Shown here: piece after piece, positions 19,935 to 31,608 of the stretch
Numbering within the stretch: the first letter of the stretch is position 1
Layout: each line of letters opens with the position of its first letter
Notes under the pieces: generated by a model
Databases searched by the model: none
Told to the model about the DNA's origin: nothing
The model's input: only the letters and a program-made list of their open reading frames with translations
Position numbers and translations under genes: made by a program
Assembly: GCA_031841125.1 (NCBI GenBank)
Contig: CM063113.1
Span: 36,139,697-36,203,696 of the forward strand
Length of the DNA: 64,000 nucleotides
Direction: 5' to 3'
Source: Acanthococcus lagerstroemiae
Taxonomy: Eukaryota; Arthropoda; Insecta; Hemiptera; Eriococcidae

Positions 19935-21330
19935 TTTCATGGGAAATACTCGGGGAAAACTCCGCTGGCTTTTAAAGAATTTTATCAAGTATCTTGAGGA
20001 AAAATTTTCTAAATCTCCGAAGAATTGCATCAGAAATCTTCGAGAAAAATCTTCTATTCAGGAAAATTTTGCGATAATTTTCTACGAATTTCATCGGACA
20101 TCATTGAGAAATATCTCCAATGATTTCAGGCGAATTTTGTCAGAAATCTTAGGAAAAATCTCTAATGATTCCAAACAATTTTATCAAGAATCATTGAGAA
20201 GGATCTCTGATGATTTTGGAAGGATATTCTTTAAAATGTTGATGCTTTTCAGAGATTTTCGTCAAAAATGTTCGGCGAAAATCTCCAATGATTTCTAAGA
20301 ACTTAATCAGAAATCTTGGAGAAAAATTGTGATGATTTCCGGAGAATTTCAGCGGAAATATTAAAAAAAAAGTCCAGTGTTTTCCAAAGAATTTCCTCGA
20401 AAATCTTCTGGAAAGTTCTCCGATAATTTTTAAGGAATTGCATCGGAAATTTTCGGAAAACAACTCCGATAGTTTCCGACGAATTTCATCAACGATTTTT
20501 GCAAAAAAATTCCAATGTTTTCCAAGAAAGTTCGTTAGCATTCTTCGAGAAAATTTTCTGACCATTTTTGAAGAATTTCATAGGAAATATTTAGAGAAAA
20601 ACTCCGATGGTTTCTGATGAATTTCATCGAAAATCTTCGGTAAAAATCACTGATTCATCGGAAATATTCAGAAAAAAGTCCAGTGTTTTCCAAAGAATTT
20701 TCTCGAAAAACTTCGGGAAAATTTTCCGAAAATTTTTAAAGAATTGCATCGGAAATTTTCGGAAACAACTTCAATAATTAACGAAGAATCTCATCGAAAA
20801 TTATTCTAATGAAATTATTTTGTAGAAATCATCGGAGATTTTTCCCAAACATTTCTAATGAAATTCTTCTGAGATCATCGAAATATTTTTCTGAAGAAAA
20901 CCTTCAAGAATCATCGGAGGTACTTCTCAATAATTTCCGATAAAATCCTTTGGGATAATTGCAGAGTTTTCCTCAAATTGCCCACAAATTTCTCCTGAAA
21001 TCATCGGATAATGTTTTTCAATTATGTCCGATAGAATTCGTTGAAAATGGTCGGAAATTTACCCTTAATATTTTCGATAAAGTTCGTTGGAAATAATCTT
21101 TGAAAATCAAAGGAATCGTCCCGAATATTCTTCATGAAATTCCTTGGAATCAATCGAAGATTTTTTTGAAGATTTTCGGTACCGTTCTTCAAAACTCTTA
21201 GTGATATTCCCCGAGTGCTTTCGATAAAATTCTCCAAAAATTATCAGGGAATTTTCTCGAAGAATTTTGATGAAATTTTTTTGGAAAACAATGGAGATTT
21301 TTTCTAAAGATTTCCGAAATGAAAGAACTT
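19935..21330. repeat. 45-47 bp satellite array with internal orientation switch
   Basis: Diverged units of about 45-47 bp, of the form GAATTTCATCGGAAATCTTC then GAGAAAAATCTCCGATGATT then TCCGA, repeat in plus orientation from about 19,935 to 20,790. From about 20,800 to 21,330 the units are in the opposite orientation (AAATCATCGGAGATTTTTC then a TGAAATTC-type phrase). The frames at 19,891-20,298 and on the minus strand are translations of the repeat and not genes. The same satellite family appears at 26,520-27,260. Confidence 0.85.
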
Positions 21331-21339
21331 GCACAAGAT

Positions 21340-21965
21340 AGGAAGAAATGGAAAGCTGCATCAAATCGGTCGTGAGGCTGTCAGAATTACGTGACATGCG
21401 CCCCTGTCCACAACCTTAAGAAATGTCCCAAAAATACCTCTTTATTCTCCATCCTGTATCTCTTTTTTCCTTCTACCTTATCTCCTTGGGGATTCCAAAT
21501 TAAGTCCCAAAACGGTGTTTTTCGACGGGTTGAGTCCGGGCTTGCGGGGTTACCTGACATGAAGTTCCGGATTAAGTCCCGGGTTAGCGCCTGTGTTCGG
21601 TTCCTTTGTACGTTGCATTAGGCGGAGAGCTGACCAAAATTGAGTTCATGAAGCGAATCAATTTCAAATACCACCCTCCCCTTTAAACAGTGAAGTAACT
21701 GACTACCGCGTACAGTATCAACTTGCTTCAACAGCCACATGATACTGATTTCAATTTTTAATTAGTTTACACATAGAGAATAAATCTTACAGTTTTCGTT
21801 GCTTTGGTTGATGTGAATTAATTTGGAATATATGTGAACTTTCAATAGTCTCGTTTTCCTTACCTGAATACCAACAAGGGAAATTGGTTTGCTAGCAAGG
21901 GACTAAATCCGGAAATTTACATATTTCAGGCAGGCGCGCAAACACGGGACTCAATAAGGGTACTG
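21340..21965. other. No recognisable gene; repeated AAGTCCC-type phrases
   Basis: Short phrases such as ATTAAGTCCC and its variants recur at about 21,505 and 21,570, with a related GGGACTAAATCC at about 21,898. Otherwise unassigned. No domain is seen in the frame at 21,391-21,621. Confidence 0.35.
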
Positions 21966-21971
21966 ATAATC

Positions 21972-22265
21972 AGAGATGTCAGCGTTCCCCAAAAATATGA
22001 ACGCGTTCACATCCGTTCTTGTTCATATGAGAAGAAGAACGCGTTCACTTTGTTCTCGTTTGTGAACGCATTCCCGTTCGCGAATGGGAGTTGACATCTC
22101 TGACTGTAGTCATTCCTTTCTCCGTTCTCTGCGTTTTCGTTCACAAAATGAAACAAACGCGTTCCTGCCCCTTCTCGTTCATGTGAGAAGAAGCACGCGT
22201 TCACTTTGTTCTTGTTTGTGGAGGTGCTCCGTTCTTGAACACGTTCCCATTCGCAATGAAAACAA
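21972..22265 (+). repeat. MITE-derived tandem repeat, about 170-bp unit
   Basis: A segment with inverted ends CAGAGATGTCA and TGACATCTCTG spans 21,972-22,104, about 132 bp, and looks like a MITE. A second, related unit follows: GAGAAGAA.(C/A)ACGCGTTCAC is found at both about 22,028 and 22,188, each followed by TTTGTTCT(C/T)GTTTGTG. The first block of the degraded copy near 37,690-38,090 appears to carry at least three units. I see no exact target duplication. Confidence 0.65.
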
Positions 22266-22581
22266 ATAGGAGCGCGGCTGGGACTCGATCCGGTGACGCC
22301 CATCTCCTTATTCGTTTATTTCTGTTTGTTCCTTTTCCCGCATTGTCTGAAAGTGCCGAGTCTAGACGTTTGTCCATTTTTCGCCCTTATGTGAATCTAG
22401 CATTGTCTGATTTGACGTTGGTTACAAATTTTATTTCTTTTCTGTTGCGAAGGGATGGTAGTCTGAGCATCAATTCATTTATTTGAGCCTTACCCGACGG
22501 TTTCAAGTACCTAGGTGTAATTTACAAACGATTTCTTTTACCTGGTACTGACGTCCCCCAGTGGGAGTCGTCACACCATCG

Positions 22582-22768
22582 TCATGCCATCGGGTCTACC
22601 CAGCCACGGGTATAGGCCATAACACCTGTCTCCAAGCCCCCCACCCGGTTCATGGCTATCCTTTGCCAAAGGATTCCAAATTTACTCACAACTTCATCCC
22701 TCCATCTGGTAGGAGGTCTACCCCACCTCCTTATTTTGTCCAAAGGATACAAATCCTCCATTCCCTTT
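22582..22768 (-). pseudogene. RTE-type LINE, C-terminal fragment
   Basis: The minus strand reads DLYPLDKIRRWGRPPTRWRD, then FGILWQRIAMNRV and then WVDPMA before a stop at 22,582. The GRPPTRW..D pattern followed by W...A..R is the usual C-terminus of RTE-like LINEs. The frame is open over about 60 codons. The upstream part is missing. It is only a 3' scrap, and a separate insertion from the RTE copy at 31,609, which lacks this end. Confidence 0.65.
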
Positions 22769-22774
22769 TTTCAT

Positions 22775-24140
22775 TTATTGTTGTTGCTCTTAGCCAAGTA
22801 CTCGGCATATACGAGTTTAAGTTTCTTTACAAACCATCCTATGCTACAAGCGCAGCACTTTTTTCTGATAGTTTGAGTTTTAACCATGTGTTCCAGTGTT
22901 ACTTCTAGTGTCCTACGCAGCGTTCTATTGTGTGTGACCCTCAGTCTATTAACCTTGGTCTTGGTCAAAGCCTAAATTTGCGTAAGTCAACGACGACTCA
23001 GTGCACTGCCTTAACACGCTGGCTTTAGAGGAAACATTTTGTTTGCTTTTGATTATATGGCTGTACGCCAAAAATTTCGTTCATGTCCCAGAGATCCGAG
23101 CTCTTAGTTGTTTGTCATGCCTGTCTTCGAAGGAGATAATTTTTGGCCAATTGTTTGTATTCTAACACAATGTTACCGTCTCCCATGCTATAGCTGAGCA
23201 TCAAAACTGATATTTATTTATCTATCTAATGGAGAAAGTTTTACGTTTCTTTCGAGTACCACAAAATATACAGTGCATTATGTGTAACTTAAGCTCGATA
23301 TGGTTCTGAAAAGGAAGCTACAGCTTCATAACTTTCTGAGTCTATTTGTTGGATAACAGTATTTATACAGGTTTGCAGGCCGCCATTTAAAGGCCGCTGT
23401 AGTTTTATATGTGTCTTTTTCTTCTGTTTTCGATGATTTCTTCTCAACAGGCTTTCACCGAACAGGGGGGCCTCTAAAGAAGACTTCACTCTCGCATGAT
23501 GTAATTTACTTCAAATATTTCTTCCCAGTTTTCTGATTCCATCAGCGTCAACCCTCCTCTTAATGAGAGCCAGGCACTTCAATAACGGCGATGTGACTAC
23601 TTCATATTTATCCAATTAACATGATAAACTTTTTTTCAGTGAATTCGTTAAAATAAAATATTACGAGTATAATTTAATTTTTTGAATTCGTTATCGTACG
23701 ATGTACACGTGGTTTGAAAATGGCTACCGTAATTTGATTAATCGTAGTTGATAATCTAGAAATAATAACCGGGTCGCGTATTTAGTTCCCTGGTTGTACT
23801 TTTAATTTCTGTCGAAGATTTTCTTCGTTACTCTGCAGTCTACAGTGTCTTCTTTCAATGTGATGAAGCTATGAAGTTGAAAATTTAGCCTTTTATTAAG
23901 TATATGAACTTGATAAGAGTACATCGGAGCCGATGTAGCTGAAGAGGTGGAGAAAAGTCCCACCCAACTGAAAACTTTGACACCGTACATTGTATGCAAT
24001 ACGAACTGGAAGGGCTTGAGATATCCAAGTCCGTACCGTGACCCCTTTTCCGGATAGAACAGGACAGCCACTTTTGTAGGAAGAGCAGCTAGTGGAAAAA
24101 TTACATTTAACGCTCCTCCTCTCCCCCCAAACGAGGTCGT
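22775..24140. other. No recognisable feature
   Basis: AT-rich unassigned DNA with several short frames and no motifs. It is repeated in degraded form at about 38,620-40,110. Confidence 0.35.
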
Positions 24141-24144
24141 AGCC

Positions 24145-24621
24145 TTGCTAGGGAGAAGGCTCTCAGTTCAGGGAAGTAGAGCTATTTATTACAATTTCTT
24201 TCGAAAACCTGAGCCCGAATTGTGGAACCTGTACAATCCTTTTGATACTTTCCCGTTGGTACTCCGAAATACTTTCGAAAATACTCGCGAGTTCGGAATT
24301 GCTCGACCCAGCTCCCGGTCGAATAAATATATCGCAGGTATAATAAGGAGTTTTTCTAAATACAGAAATATCATTCCGTCAAAATGCACCATAGGGAGTG
24401 TAGCCTATGTCGAGCGAAATTGTTTGTTTAATTTCGTATTATCGGACGAACAGAACGAATATCAACAAAAAAACTTTGGATCGGTTTATTTAATTTTAAC
24501 TCACCGGTTGGACATTCGTAGTTATAAATTAATTAAATTTCCCAATTCATCTTTCCGACCAGGTAGAAAGACCAAACGAGTTCTACAGATGGTTGCAGTG
24601 CAACTTAGGTGGATTTTATAA
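24145..24621 (+). CDS. Unrecognised open reading frame, doubtful
   Basis: A 158-codon frame with a non-ATG first codon is open across this span. Its composition is ordinary, but I find no motif, signal peptide or membrane segment. The corresponding stretch of the degraded copy (about 40,110-40,590) is broken, though that copy is unreliable. No splice or promoter evidence is seen. It may be a chance open frame; I list it only because it is the longest non-repeat frame in this part. Confidence 0.15.
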   Translation: MLGRRLSVQGSRAIYYNFFRKPEPELWNLYNPFDTFPLVLRNTFENTREFGIARPSSRSNKYIAGIIRSFSKYRNIIPSKCTIGSVAYVERNCLFNFVLSDEQNEYQQKNFGSVYLILTHRLDIRSYKLIKFPNSSFRPGRKTKRVLQMVAVQLRWIL

Positions 24622-24624
24622 CGT

Positions 24625-25740
24625 AGCTGTGTGGAAGGAATAAAGGACCATAGTAGTGGGGTTGGGTGTTATAGACTCTCCATGTTTCTTGATAAGTCGG
24701 CAGCGGCACTCAACAAATTTTTAGAGCCAGCCGGCAAAATTGGGAAGACCCGAACTTTTTCTTTTTTAGGTTCCAACAGAAATTTGTTGTATTTTAATCG
24801 CATTTTTGCTACCCCCCTCATGGGAAACTTGATTGCTCGGACCCTACAGACTATGTCCAACTTTTAGTCACGAACGGCTCCAAGTTTACGAATCGCATTA
24901 CGGATGGTCGACTTTTCAGCAGGTATGTATGAAAGGAGATTTAAAAAAAGAAAGAAAAAACTGTACCTGTTGGTGGATTTCGCTGATTTAATGATCTATC
25001 GAATTTTTATTTCCCTCTCAAAGAATGCTCCCAGCAAAGGGTAACAACGAAAGTGGAAATTTTCGTTTCCAAGATGCAATGATTGAACAAGGTTTGATAG
25101 AAATAGCGCCTCATTTAGCTTTTGTGATCCTTTTCTTTAATCATTCCCAACTGCGCCACCACATTTTGTTTTGTTTCCTTCTAATTCGTTCAGTCAAAAC
25201 ATTCGCCAAATTTCAGGGTTTAAGGTAGACTGTTCATAATTATTATTTCGGTACGAATCTAGATTTGCATGACCCGGGAAGGTTGGCGTCTTTCTGACAG
25301 TGTTTCCGAGTGAAATTCTCAAAAAAGTACCACCATCGCTAAAAAAAAGTGCCACATAAATTTTTTTTCGCATGTGGGATAGGGACAGATGAAAATCACA
25401 TCAGAAGATCACTGATCGGAAGAAAAAGGGCCTAGAGTAATCTTTCAAATGTTTTTTAGTTTATGAAAAAGTTGTAGTTGTTGAAGTTTTATCTTCTTAG
25501 AAGACAAAATAAGTAGCGTAATATAGGAAAAAATGGAAATATTCCGCAAAAATTGTGGAAATTGCTCTAAAAAAAACAGAAAATATGCCAAAACATGTTT
25601 TAATACCCAAAATTAATATGCTCGATCAAGATTGGCTCATTCTTCTTAAAATTATATGAATCACAATAATAACATGGATATTCCCTATCTACTCTTACTT
25701 CAACAGAAAAAAACATGCAAAAGCATATTTTTGGAATCTC
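24625..25740. other. No recognisable feature
   Basis: Unassigned DNA. One phrase at about 25,270-25,295 (CCGGGAAGGTTGGCGTCTTT) is shared with 34,455-34,480 (CCGGGAAGGCTGGCGTCTTC), which suggests a dispersed repeat; the shared part is only about 28 bp long. Confidence 0.4.
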
Positions 25741-25746
25741 TATTTA

Positions 25747-25821
25747 AGGATTTATCTGTCAAAAGGGCCCCTAATGAATAGGATTCCTATTCGTCAGGGG
25801 CCCTTTTGACAGATAAATCCT
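25747..25821. repeat. 75-bp near-perfect palindrome
   Basis: The left arm starts AGGATTTATCTGTCAAAAGG and continues GCCCCT. The right arm is its reverse complement, ending TGACAGATAAATCCT. The arms are about 37 bp with no real loop; only two or three mismatches lie near the centre at 25,784. The same structure is seen, damaged, at about 41,769-41,843. No coding meaning. It would form a strong cruciform or hairpin. Confidence 0.9.
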
Positions 25822-26519
25822 CATTTATGATCAACAGAAATGTATTCAAACGACACTTTGGTCGGCGATCCAAAACGCATGATACCATCTACGCACACAG
25901 GGACGTACAGAAGAGTTTTTACCGGGGGGAAGGGGGGGGGGGGTAAAAGGGTAAAATGTAAAAGTCTCAACTGATTCAACTCAAAGTTTCCAAGTATCGA
26001 AGCAAGCAAAAAAAAAAGAGAGAAAAAAATATGAAGAAATAACCTTTGGACATGTTGAATTTTTCCAACTTCTCAATATGATGTAGCCGTAAGCGTTGAA
26101 CTTCAGGCCTTTTAAGAATATCAGGCCCGAAAGTCCGGGCCCGGGGTATCCCCCCTCTCGTCGGGGTTGCCGCACATTTGAAATGATGCGCCACTGAACT
26201 GAACTGTGACTCAGATCATACTGGAAAAGAAATGAGAAGAAAAATAGCGATTACAATGCTCGGCTACTAGTAGCCGACCCTAAAAAATATTCCCCATAAA
26301 ATTCCCTATCGAAATGGGCATTATGATTTTTTTTTTCCAAAAAACTTGTTTTAACCCCATAAATATATTTCGTGCGAACGAAAAGGGACCAGTTGACCAA
26401 AAGTAAAATTTTGCGGGAAAAGCGTTTAAAATTGAGAATATTTCTTTGTAATTGCCGTTCTGTTACTTACCAACATTTCAACCGTGAAGGTCTTACACAC
26501 TACCATACGCTCCCCCCAA

Positions 26520-27260
26520 TCTCTGGTCCGTTCTTTTCTTCCAAAATTTCCAACGTTTTCCAAAGAATTTAAATACTTGATGATCTCCGAAGAATTCCCA
26601 TCGAAAAACTTTGGGAAAATTCTCCAATGATTTCTAAGGAATTTCATCGGAATTTTTGGAAGAAAATTTCGATACTTTCCGGAGAGTTTTTTTTTTCCTA
26701 AATCTTTAGAAAATATTTCTAATGTTTTCCAAAGAATTTCATTAGAAATTTTTGGGAGAATTTTCCGATAATTTTTAAGGAATTCCATCGGTAATTTTCG
26801 AGAAAAATTTCCAATTTTATTCAAAGAATTTCTGTAAAAATCTTCGGGTAAATTTTTTCGATAATTTTTGAAGAATTTCATAGGTAATATTTGGGGGAAA
26901 ACTCTCATGGTTTTTGAAGAATCTTATCAGCAATCTTCAGGAGAAATGTTCTCCGAAGAACTTCATCGACGATTCTCGGGAAAAATCTCCGATTGTTTAT
27001 AAAGAATTTCATCGGAAATTTTTGTGAAAAAAATTCCGATACTTGCCGAAGAAATCCTATCGGAAATCTTTAGAAAAAATTACGAATGTTTTCCAAGGAA
27101 TCTCGACGAATTACTTTGAGAAAATTTGCTAGTAAATTTTGAAGAATTTCATAGGAAATATTCGGGGGAAGAATTCCTATGAGTTTGAAGAATTTTATGA
27201 AAAATCGCCACAATAATGTTCGATGATTTCCGAAGAATTTCATCGAAAATCTTCGAATCT
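26520..27260 (+). repeat. Second block of the 45-47 bp satellite
   Basis: Units such as GAATTTCATCGGAATTTTTG and CCAATGATTTCTAAG, about 46-47 bp each, run through this span in plus orientation. They are the same family as 19,935-21,330. The minus-strand frame at 26,426-26,908 is a translation of the repeat. Confidence 0.8.
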
Positions 27261-27300
27261 GAGTCCCTTAATCGGTAAGAGTAGACAGGCATTCGTGCAG

Positions 27301-27386
27301 CAGGATAAGTTGCCTACATTATAAGATTGATTTCTAGCGAGAAATGCGAGACTCCCCTGCAGCAGGTACGTAGGCAACTTATCCTG
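27301..27386. repeat. Hairpin with perfect 17-bp arms
   Basis: CAGGATAAGTTGCCTAC at 27,301-27,317 and GTAGGCAACTTATCCTG at 27,370-27,386 are exact reverse complements separated by 52 bp. The structure lies just past the satellite block. It has no poly-T or gene context that would make it a bacterial-type terminator. Confidence 0.85.
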
Positions 27387-27711
27387 ACAACGGATAAATG
27401 TATTCGCCTGCTTTCGTATTTAAAAGGGCAAGAAGAAAATATTATGTCCAGTATTCATGGGAAATTGTTTCCGAACATTTTTAATTTTACATAAGAACAT
27501 GCTATTTCCTTTTTGTACTTTTTGAAATAATAAATTTTGACTTGCCTCATTTATAACTGCAATATCTCGCTGAATTTTCAAGATAGAGGTCTGGGAATGG
27601 TTTTATATAATTTCTAAAGGGGTTTTTACATAAATTTAGCCAGAAAAGTAAAAATCGAAAAATTGGTCAACTGGTTCTTTTCGTATGCGCCCTCACATAC
27701 TCAGTTATGTA

Positions 27712-27891
27712 GACTGCAGTGACTATGCTCTGTATGCTACATGTGGGTTCCATTTCAATCTGCACCTCTCTTATTTATTTGCACCCTCACCAACGAGTAT
27801 GCCTTTGAAAAACATCACTTCAAATACTTATTTTTTAACTGGAGTATTAAAATAAAACGCACATATAGCATCGAGCATAGTCATTGCAGTC
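27712..27891. mobile_element. MITE-like insert, about 180 bp
   Basis: The left end, GACTGCAGTGACTATGCTC then .ATGCTACATGTG, is repeated in inverted form at the right end (CACATATAGCAT then GAGCATAGTCATTGCAGTC). The arms are about 30 bp with a few mismatches. The interior is non-coding. It interrupts the right arm of the foldback-like element at 26,281-28,004. Confidence 0.65.
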
Positions 27892-28009
27892 CAAATAATC
27901 GAACACAGCGACGCGTGAAATATTACTATAGTTATAAAATTCGTAATTTTATGGGGAAAATCATAATGACTATTTCGATAGGGAATTTTATGGGGAATAT
28001 TTTATGTAC

Positions 28010-29140
28010 TAACTTTTTCCCCGAAAAATACGATATTTTGTGAGGTAATTGCAAAAACTGCTGTGGCGTAACATTTCAAGCTATAGCACGCGATGCACTT
28101 GAAGTATGGAGTGAGACTTTGAGTACGAGCATGTTAATAAGGACCCCTTTCACTACAGAATCCCGCAAAAGCCCTTCTATAGAAATTAGTCCGAATGAAA
28201 AACATCCCTCCCAGGCTGGACAGGCATTTGTACCTATATATCCTAAATTTAACGCTGTTTGTGGATTTTTTTTTTTTTTTGTAACTGAATGACGAAATTT
28301 CGCAGCATGTGACTTCCAGACATGCTGCGTTACTAGGCATGTTATGTAGGTTCACTTTCGCCACCAGATGCCGCTCTCAATTCAAAAATTATGAAAATGA
28401 ACTTAATGCACTTTGGAAAGTTAATTTTCAATTATCATTCTCAAGACTGTTCTCCGATATCCGAAACCAAATAAATTGTAAACCTTTCAATTTTGTGTTC
28501 AAATGAAAATGCATATAAGACTTCAGTTATAAATGGTGAGTTCTGTCAGTAACGGTCAAGAAATGGGGGAAATGCTCAAGGGCTAGCAACATGTAACAAC
28601 TACTGGATCGCTTTTTGACAATTAAACTAAGAAAGATCCTAAAAAGGGCTTTTAAAATTTGTTTGTGTCTAATTAAAAAGAAATAGGATTGTTGAATTAG
28701 TTTCTTGCCTCTACGTTTCAATTACAAATTTTTTAATAACAAACCATGAGGCTAAACTGAAGGGCCGATGTGTTCGAAGTATTCTAGAGTCCTCCGCCCC
28801 TCCCCTCCAAAAAGTGTCAATTCTTGAAATTAAGGAAGTGAAGATACATGTTTTTTCGTGGCGATGCCAACATTTTAATTAAATGAAATTAAAATCTCTA
28901 CCCATCGCATCGTTTTTGAAAAAGTATCTTCGGCATGCCCCTGCCAAGCAAGGGCGCAACCAAGGAGAGGGCCTGGAGGCTATAGCCCCAAATTCTTTAA
29001 AATTTTCTCAAATTCAATTTTGAAACGAAAAAAATTGATGCCAATAACCTGATGTGGTTACGTTGCGTCGTAGTTTCGTACTTCACAGCATATTAAAATA
29101 GGTAGGTACCAAATCGAGGTTTCACTCCTGTTCAATTATT
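28010..29140. other. No recognisable feature
   Basis: AT-rich unassigned DNA with a poly-T run at about 28,266-28,280. No motif-bearing frame on either strand. Confidence 0.35.
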
Positions 29141-29144
29141 TTTT

Positions 29145-29640
29145 TTCTTGTTGATATTTTCATGTCTTTGCTTTGGCACATAAACGAAGGAAACGTTACT
29201 TTTTGAGGGTTACTTTGGAGCATCATGAAAAAAACAGCTGATCGAAAGCTTTTTGGCACATAAACGAAAAAAGTGTTTCTTTTTGAGCGTTACTTCTGAA
29301 GCGAGAATAGAAATCAAGGTTCTTCATGGTGACAGTTCAGCTCAGTGGTTGACATTTCCATGGAAATTTATTTTTCTTCCAGCCATGGGTATACTAGAGT
29401 GAAAACCGTTACGCTCCCCCGACACGCTTGAAAACCGTAACGTCGACACGAAGCCAGTCAGGATGATTTGCTGTTCATGGTGACAGTTCAGTTCAGTAGT
29501 TGACATTTCCATGGAAATTTCTATTAACAACATGGCTGCAGACTGCAGTCGCACAGCAACAACACCAACACGGCTGCAGACTTTAGTCACGTCGATATTA
29601 AAATCGAGACAATGAAAATGCTCTCCCGTGGTTGCAGATC
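29145..29640 (+). repeat. Dispersed repeat family A, copy 2 (uninterrupted)
   Basis: This copy contains TTTTCATGTCTTTGCTTTGG, a CCATGGAAATTT with CCAGCCATGGG, GAAAACCGTTACGCTCC and a second CCATGGAAATTT before GCTGCAGACTGCAGTCGCA. It keeps the order of the copy at 15,739-16,740 but lacks the insertion there, which makes it an internal empty-site reference. It is non-coding; the minus-strand frame at 29,342-29,590 follows the repeat. Confidence 0.75.
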
Positions 29641-29649
29641 CGTCTGCGA

Positions 29650-31240
29650 CATGTTTTCATGTTGCTAGTGATTTTGATCACTTTTGGTTCGACTTTGTGG
29701 TTTTTGGTCGTTTTGGTCAGTTTTTGGCAGATATAGAAGGTTTTCTTTGCGTAAGATTCTAGTTGTGTTCCATTATTTCTGGTCACCTTCCTTTCAATTT
29801 GTCTTTGTATTATTTCAGTGTCCCCCCGCCAAATTATATGGTTATGGGTGGTTGTAGCTCCCATTTGATCTGGTCTCTGTTTACAGATTCGATTTCGACC
29901 TATTTCAAAATTATTTCGACAAATTTTAACAGGGATGAACGAAACTTTTCAGTGTAGATGAGAGTAGTTTCTTTCCGTTTTCATTCTCCTCCTAATGGAC
30001 CCTACCGTAAGTTTTATTTAATTTTGAAATTTCAGATTTTTATGTTCTGTCACGTGCGCAGAATTCTGTTCTTTTAAGAGGATAACAAAGTTTAAAATAT
30101 TCGACTCACGGAGACTGTTTTTCAAAATAATTTACGTATCAAAAATGAAAACTTTGGGAAATTTTTATGACTTTCTCAGCCAAGTGTCGTAATTTTTCCT
30201 AATATAATAGGGCCTAAAAATAATTTTCCTTTCACATTTTGTAAAGGAGTAGATTGATTTTTCGTCCTTCTCCCTTCCTCTGCCTTCTATGTTTTTTTAT
30301 TGTTTGTGGTTTTAATGGTATAAATCGATTCAGACCTATTTTTTGCTTAGTGGTGGAAAGGGATTCTCTTTGGTCTTTTAATTCGGAATTACTCTCGTTT
30401 TACTTCGGACTACGGGTCATATTCTCCAGAAACTGAGAATATTAAAGTTGTATTTTTTGTTAGTTTTTCTTTCCGCCCCCCCCCCTCCTCACCACCCAAT
30501 AATATTTAGTTAGTATGTAGTAAAGAATATTTAGCAAGTTTAGCAAGAGCATCAGAATTGAAGAAGGGAGACAATTTTTCTAAAAAGTTTTGGTTGTGCC
30601 GCTGCTGTCAAGGGATAGTGTTTCTTGTCCCTTTTTCAGCTACGTGGTAACAGGGACAAAACTGGAATATCTAATGAATAGAAATCGGCCGAGATGGAGT
30701 TAGTAGGGAAAATTCCAGTACTTCCACCATGAGGATTTTAAAATATTATTTTACTAAAATATCGCATGTTCTCGAATTTTGCATCTCCACTGTATAACCG
30801 AGCACGAGAAATTTTTCCATTAACTCTGTAATCAGAAGGTTGCCAGTTCAAAAAAGTTAATGTATATTAGGAGGAGCTTCGAATTAATTTGGAACTGACC
30901 TAGAACAACTAAAACCTTTTCTTTTTTCTCCTCATTGGTTAAATGCTGGACATTTTTTTTCCAGTGATGGTTATTGACATTCGCAGTTCATGACTGGTAA
31001 TATCAAAAACTCTCGTCCGAAAAGTTTTAAATTTTTTATATTTGGTCAAGTAAATTATTGTAAAATATCGGAATAACCTACTCATAGCGCTATCTATCGT
31101 TGTTCCTGTATACTACTAGATGGTTTCTATTCCAAAAACTAAACGCAGTCCATTTTCATTCTACGAAACCATGGATCAGTTTCATTATTGGTATTATTGA
31201 TGATTGAAGTTAACTATTGAGCCTATCGTACGTTACAGCC
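29650..31240. other. No recognisable gene; poly-C and poly-T/G tracts
   Basis: Unassigned AT-rich DNA. A C-rich tract lies at about 30,476-30,486. At 31,242 the string CAGTGGCGTCGCTGG, similar to the hAT-like MITE terminus at 14,496, precedes a poly-T and an 11-bp poly-G; no matching right terminus was found nearby. Confidence 0.45.
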
Positions 31241-31608
31241 AGTGGCGTCGCTGGATTTTTTTTTTAATTTTTTTTTTTTTGGGGGGGGGGGATAATTTTT
31301 TCCGTATTGTTGACTTACATTTATCGGCGTCGGTGGAGTTTTGGGCGGAATAATTTTTTTAATATAATATTGACTCACGCTCACTGAAATATTTTAAGAG
31401 GAGCAGAATAATTTTCGAAATTCTTTGTACATAGTAATGAAAACTTGATTTGCGTCTTATTTTTGTTGCACTCACTGAGCGGAGCTCGTTTCGAGGCTGT
31501 ATTATAATATTTTTTCCACTTTTTTAATGAGGAAAGCTGGTTCTTTCTCGTCATTTCCCTCTTCTTACATTCGAGTTTGGATCAAACTAAAAGAATTACC
31601 TAGAAAGT

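Larger units (their letters stand above)
26281..28004. mobile_element. Inverted-repeat element enclosing satellite; foldback-like
   Basis: Positions 26,281-26,330 (including CCCCATAAAATTCCCTATCG) match the reverse complement of 27,956-28,004, and 26,375-26,410 (around ACCAGTTGACC) matches the reverse complement of about 27,650-27,690. A MITE-like insert at 27,712-27,891 accounts for most of the extra length of the right arm. Between the arms lie the 45-47 bp satellite and a hairpin at 27,301-27,386. Long inverted arms around satellite units are typical of foldback elements, but no target duplication was found. Confidence 0.5.

Noticed and set aside
19891..20298. 135-residue open frame
   Set aside because: It follows the 45-47 bp satellite and changes meaning with each unit. 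It is a repeat translation.
19935..21330. CRISPR-like array
   Set aside because: The repeats are contiguous and diverged with no unique spacers, and they change orientation. This is a eukaryotic satellite.
27301..27386. Rho-independent terminator
   Set aside because: The hairpin has a 52-bp loop, no following T run, and a eukaryotic repeat context.
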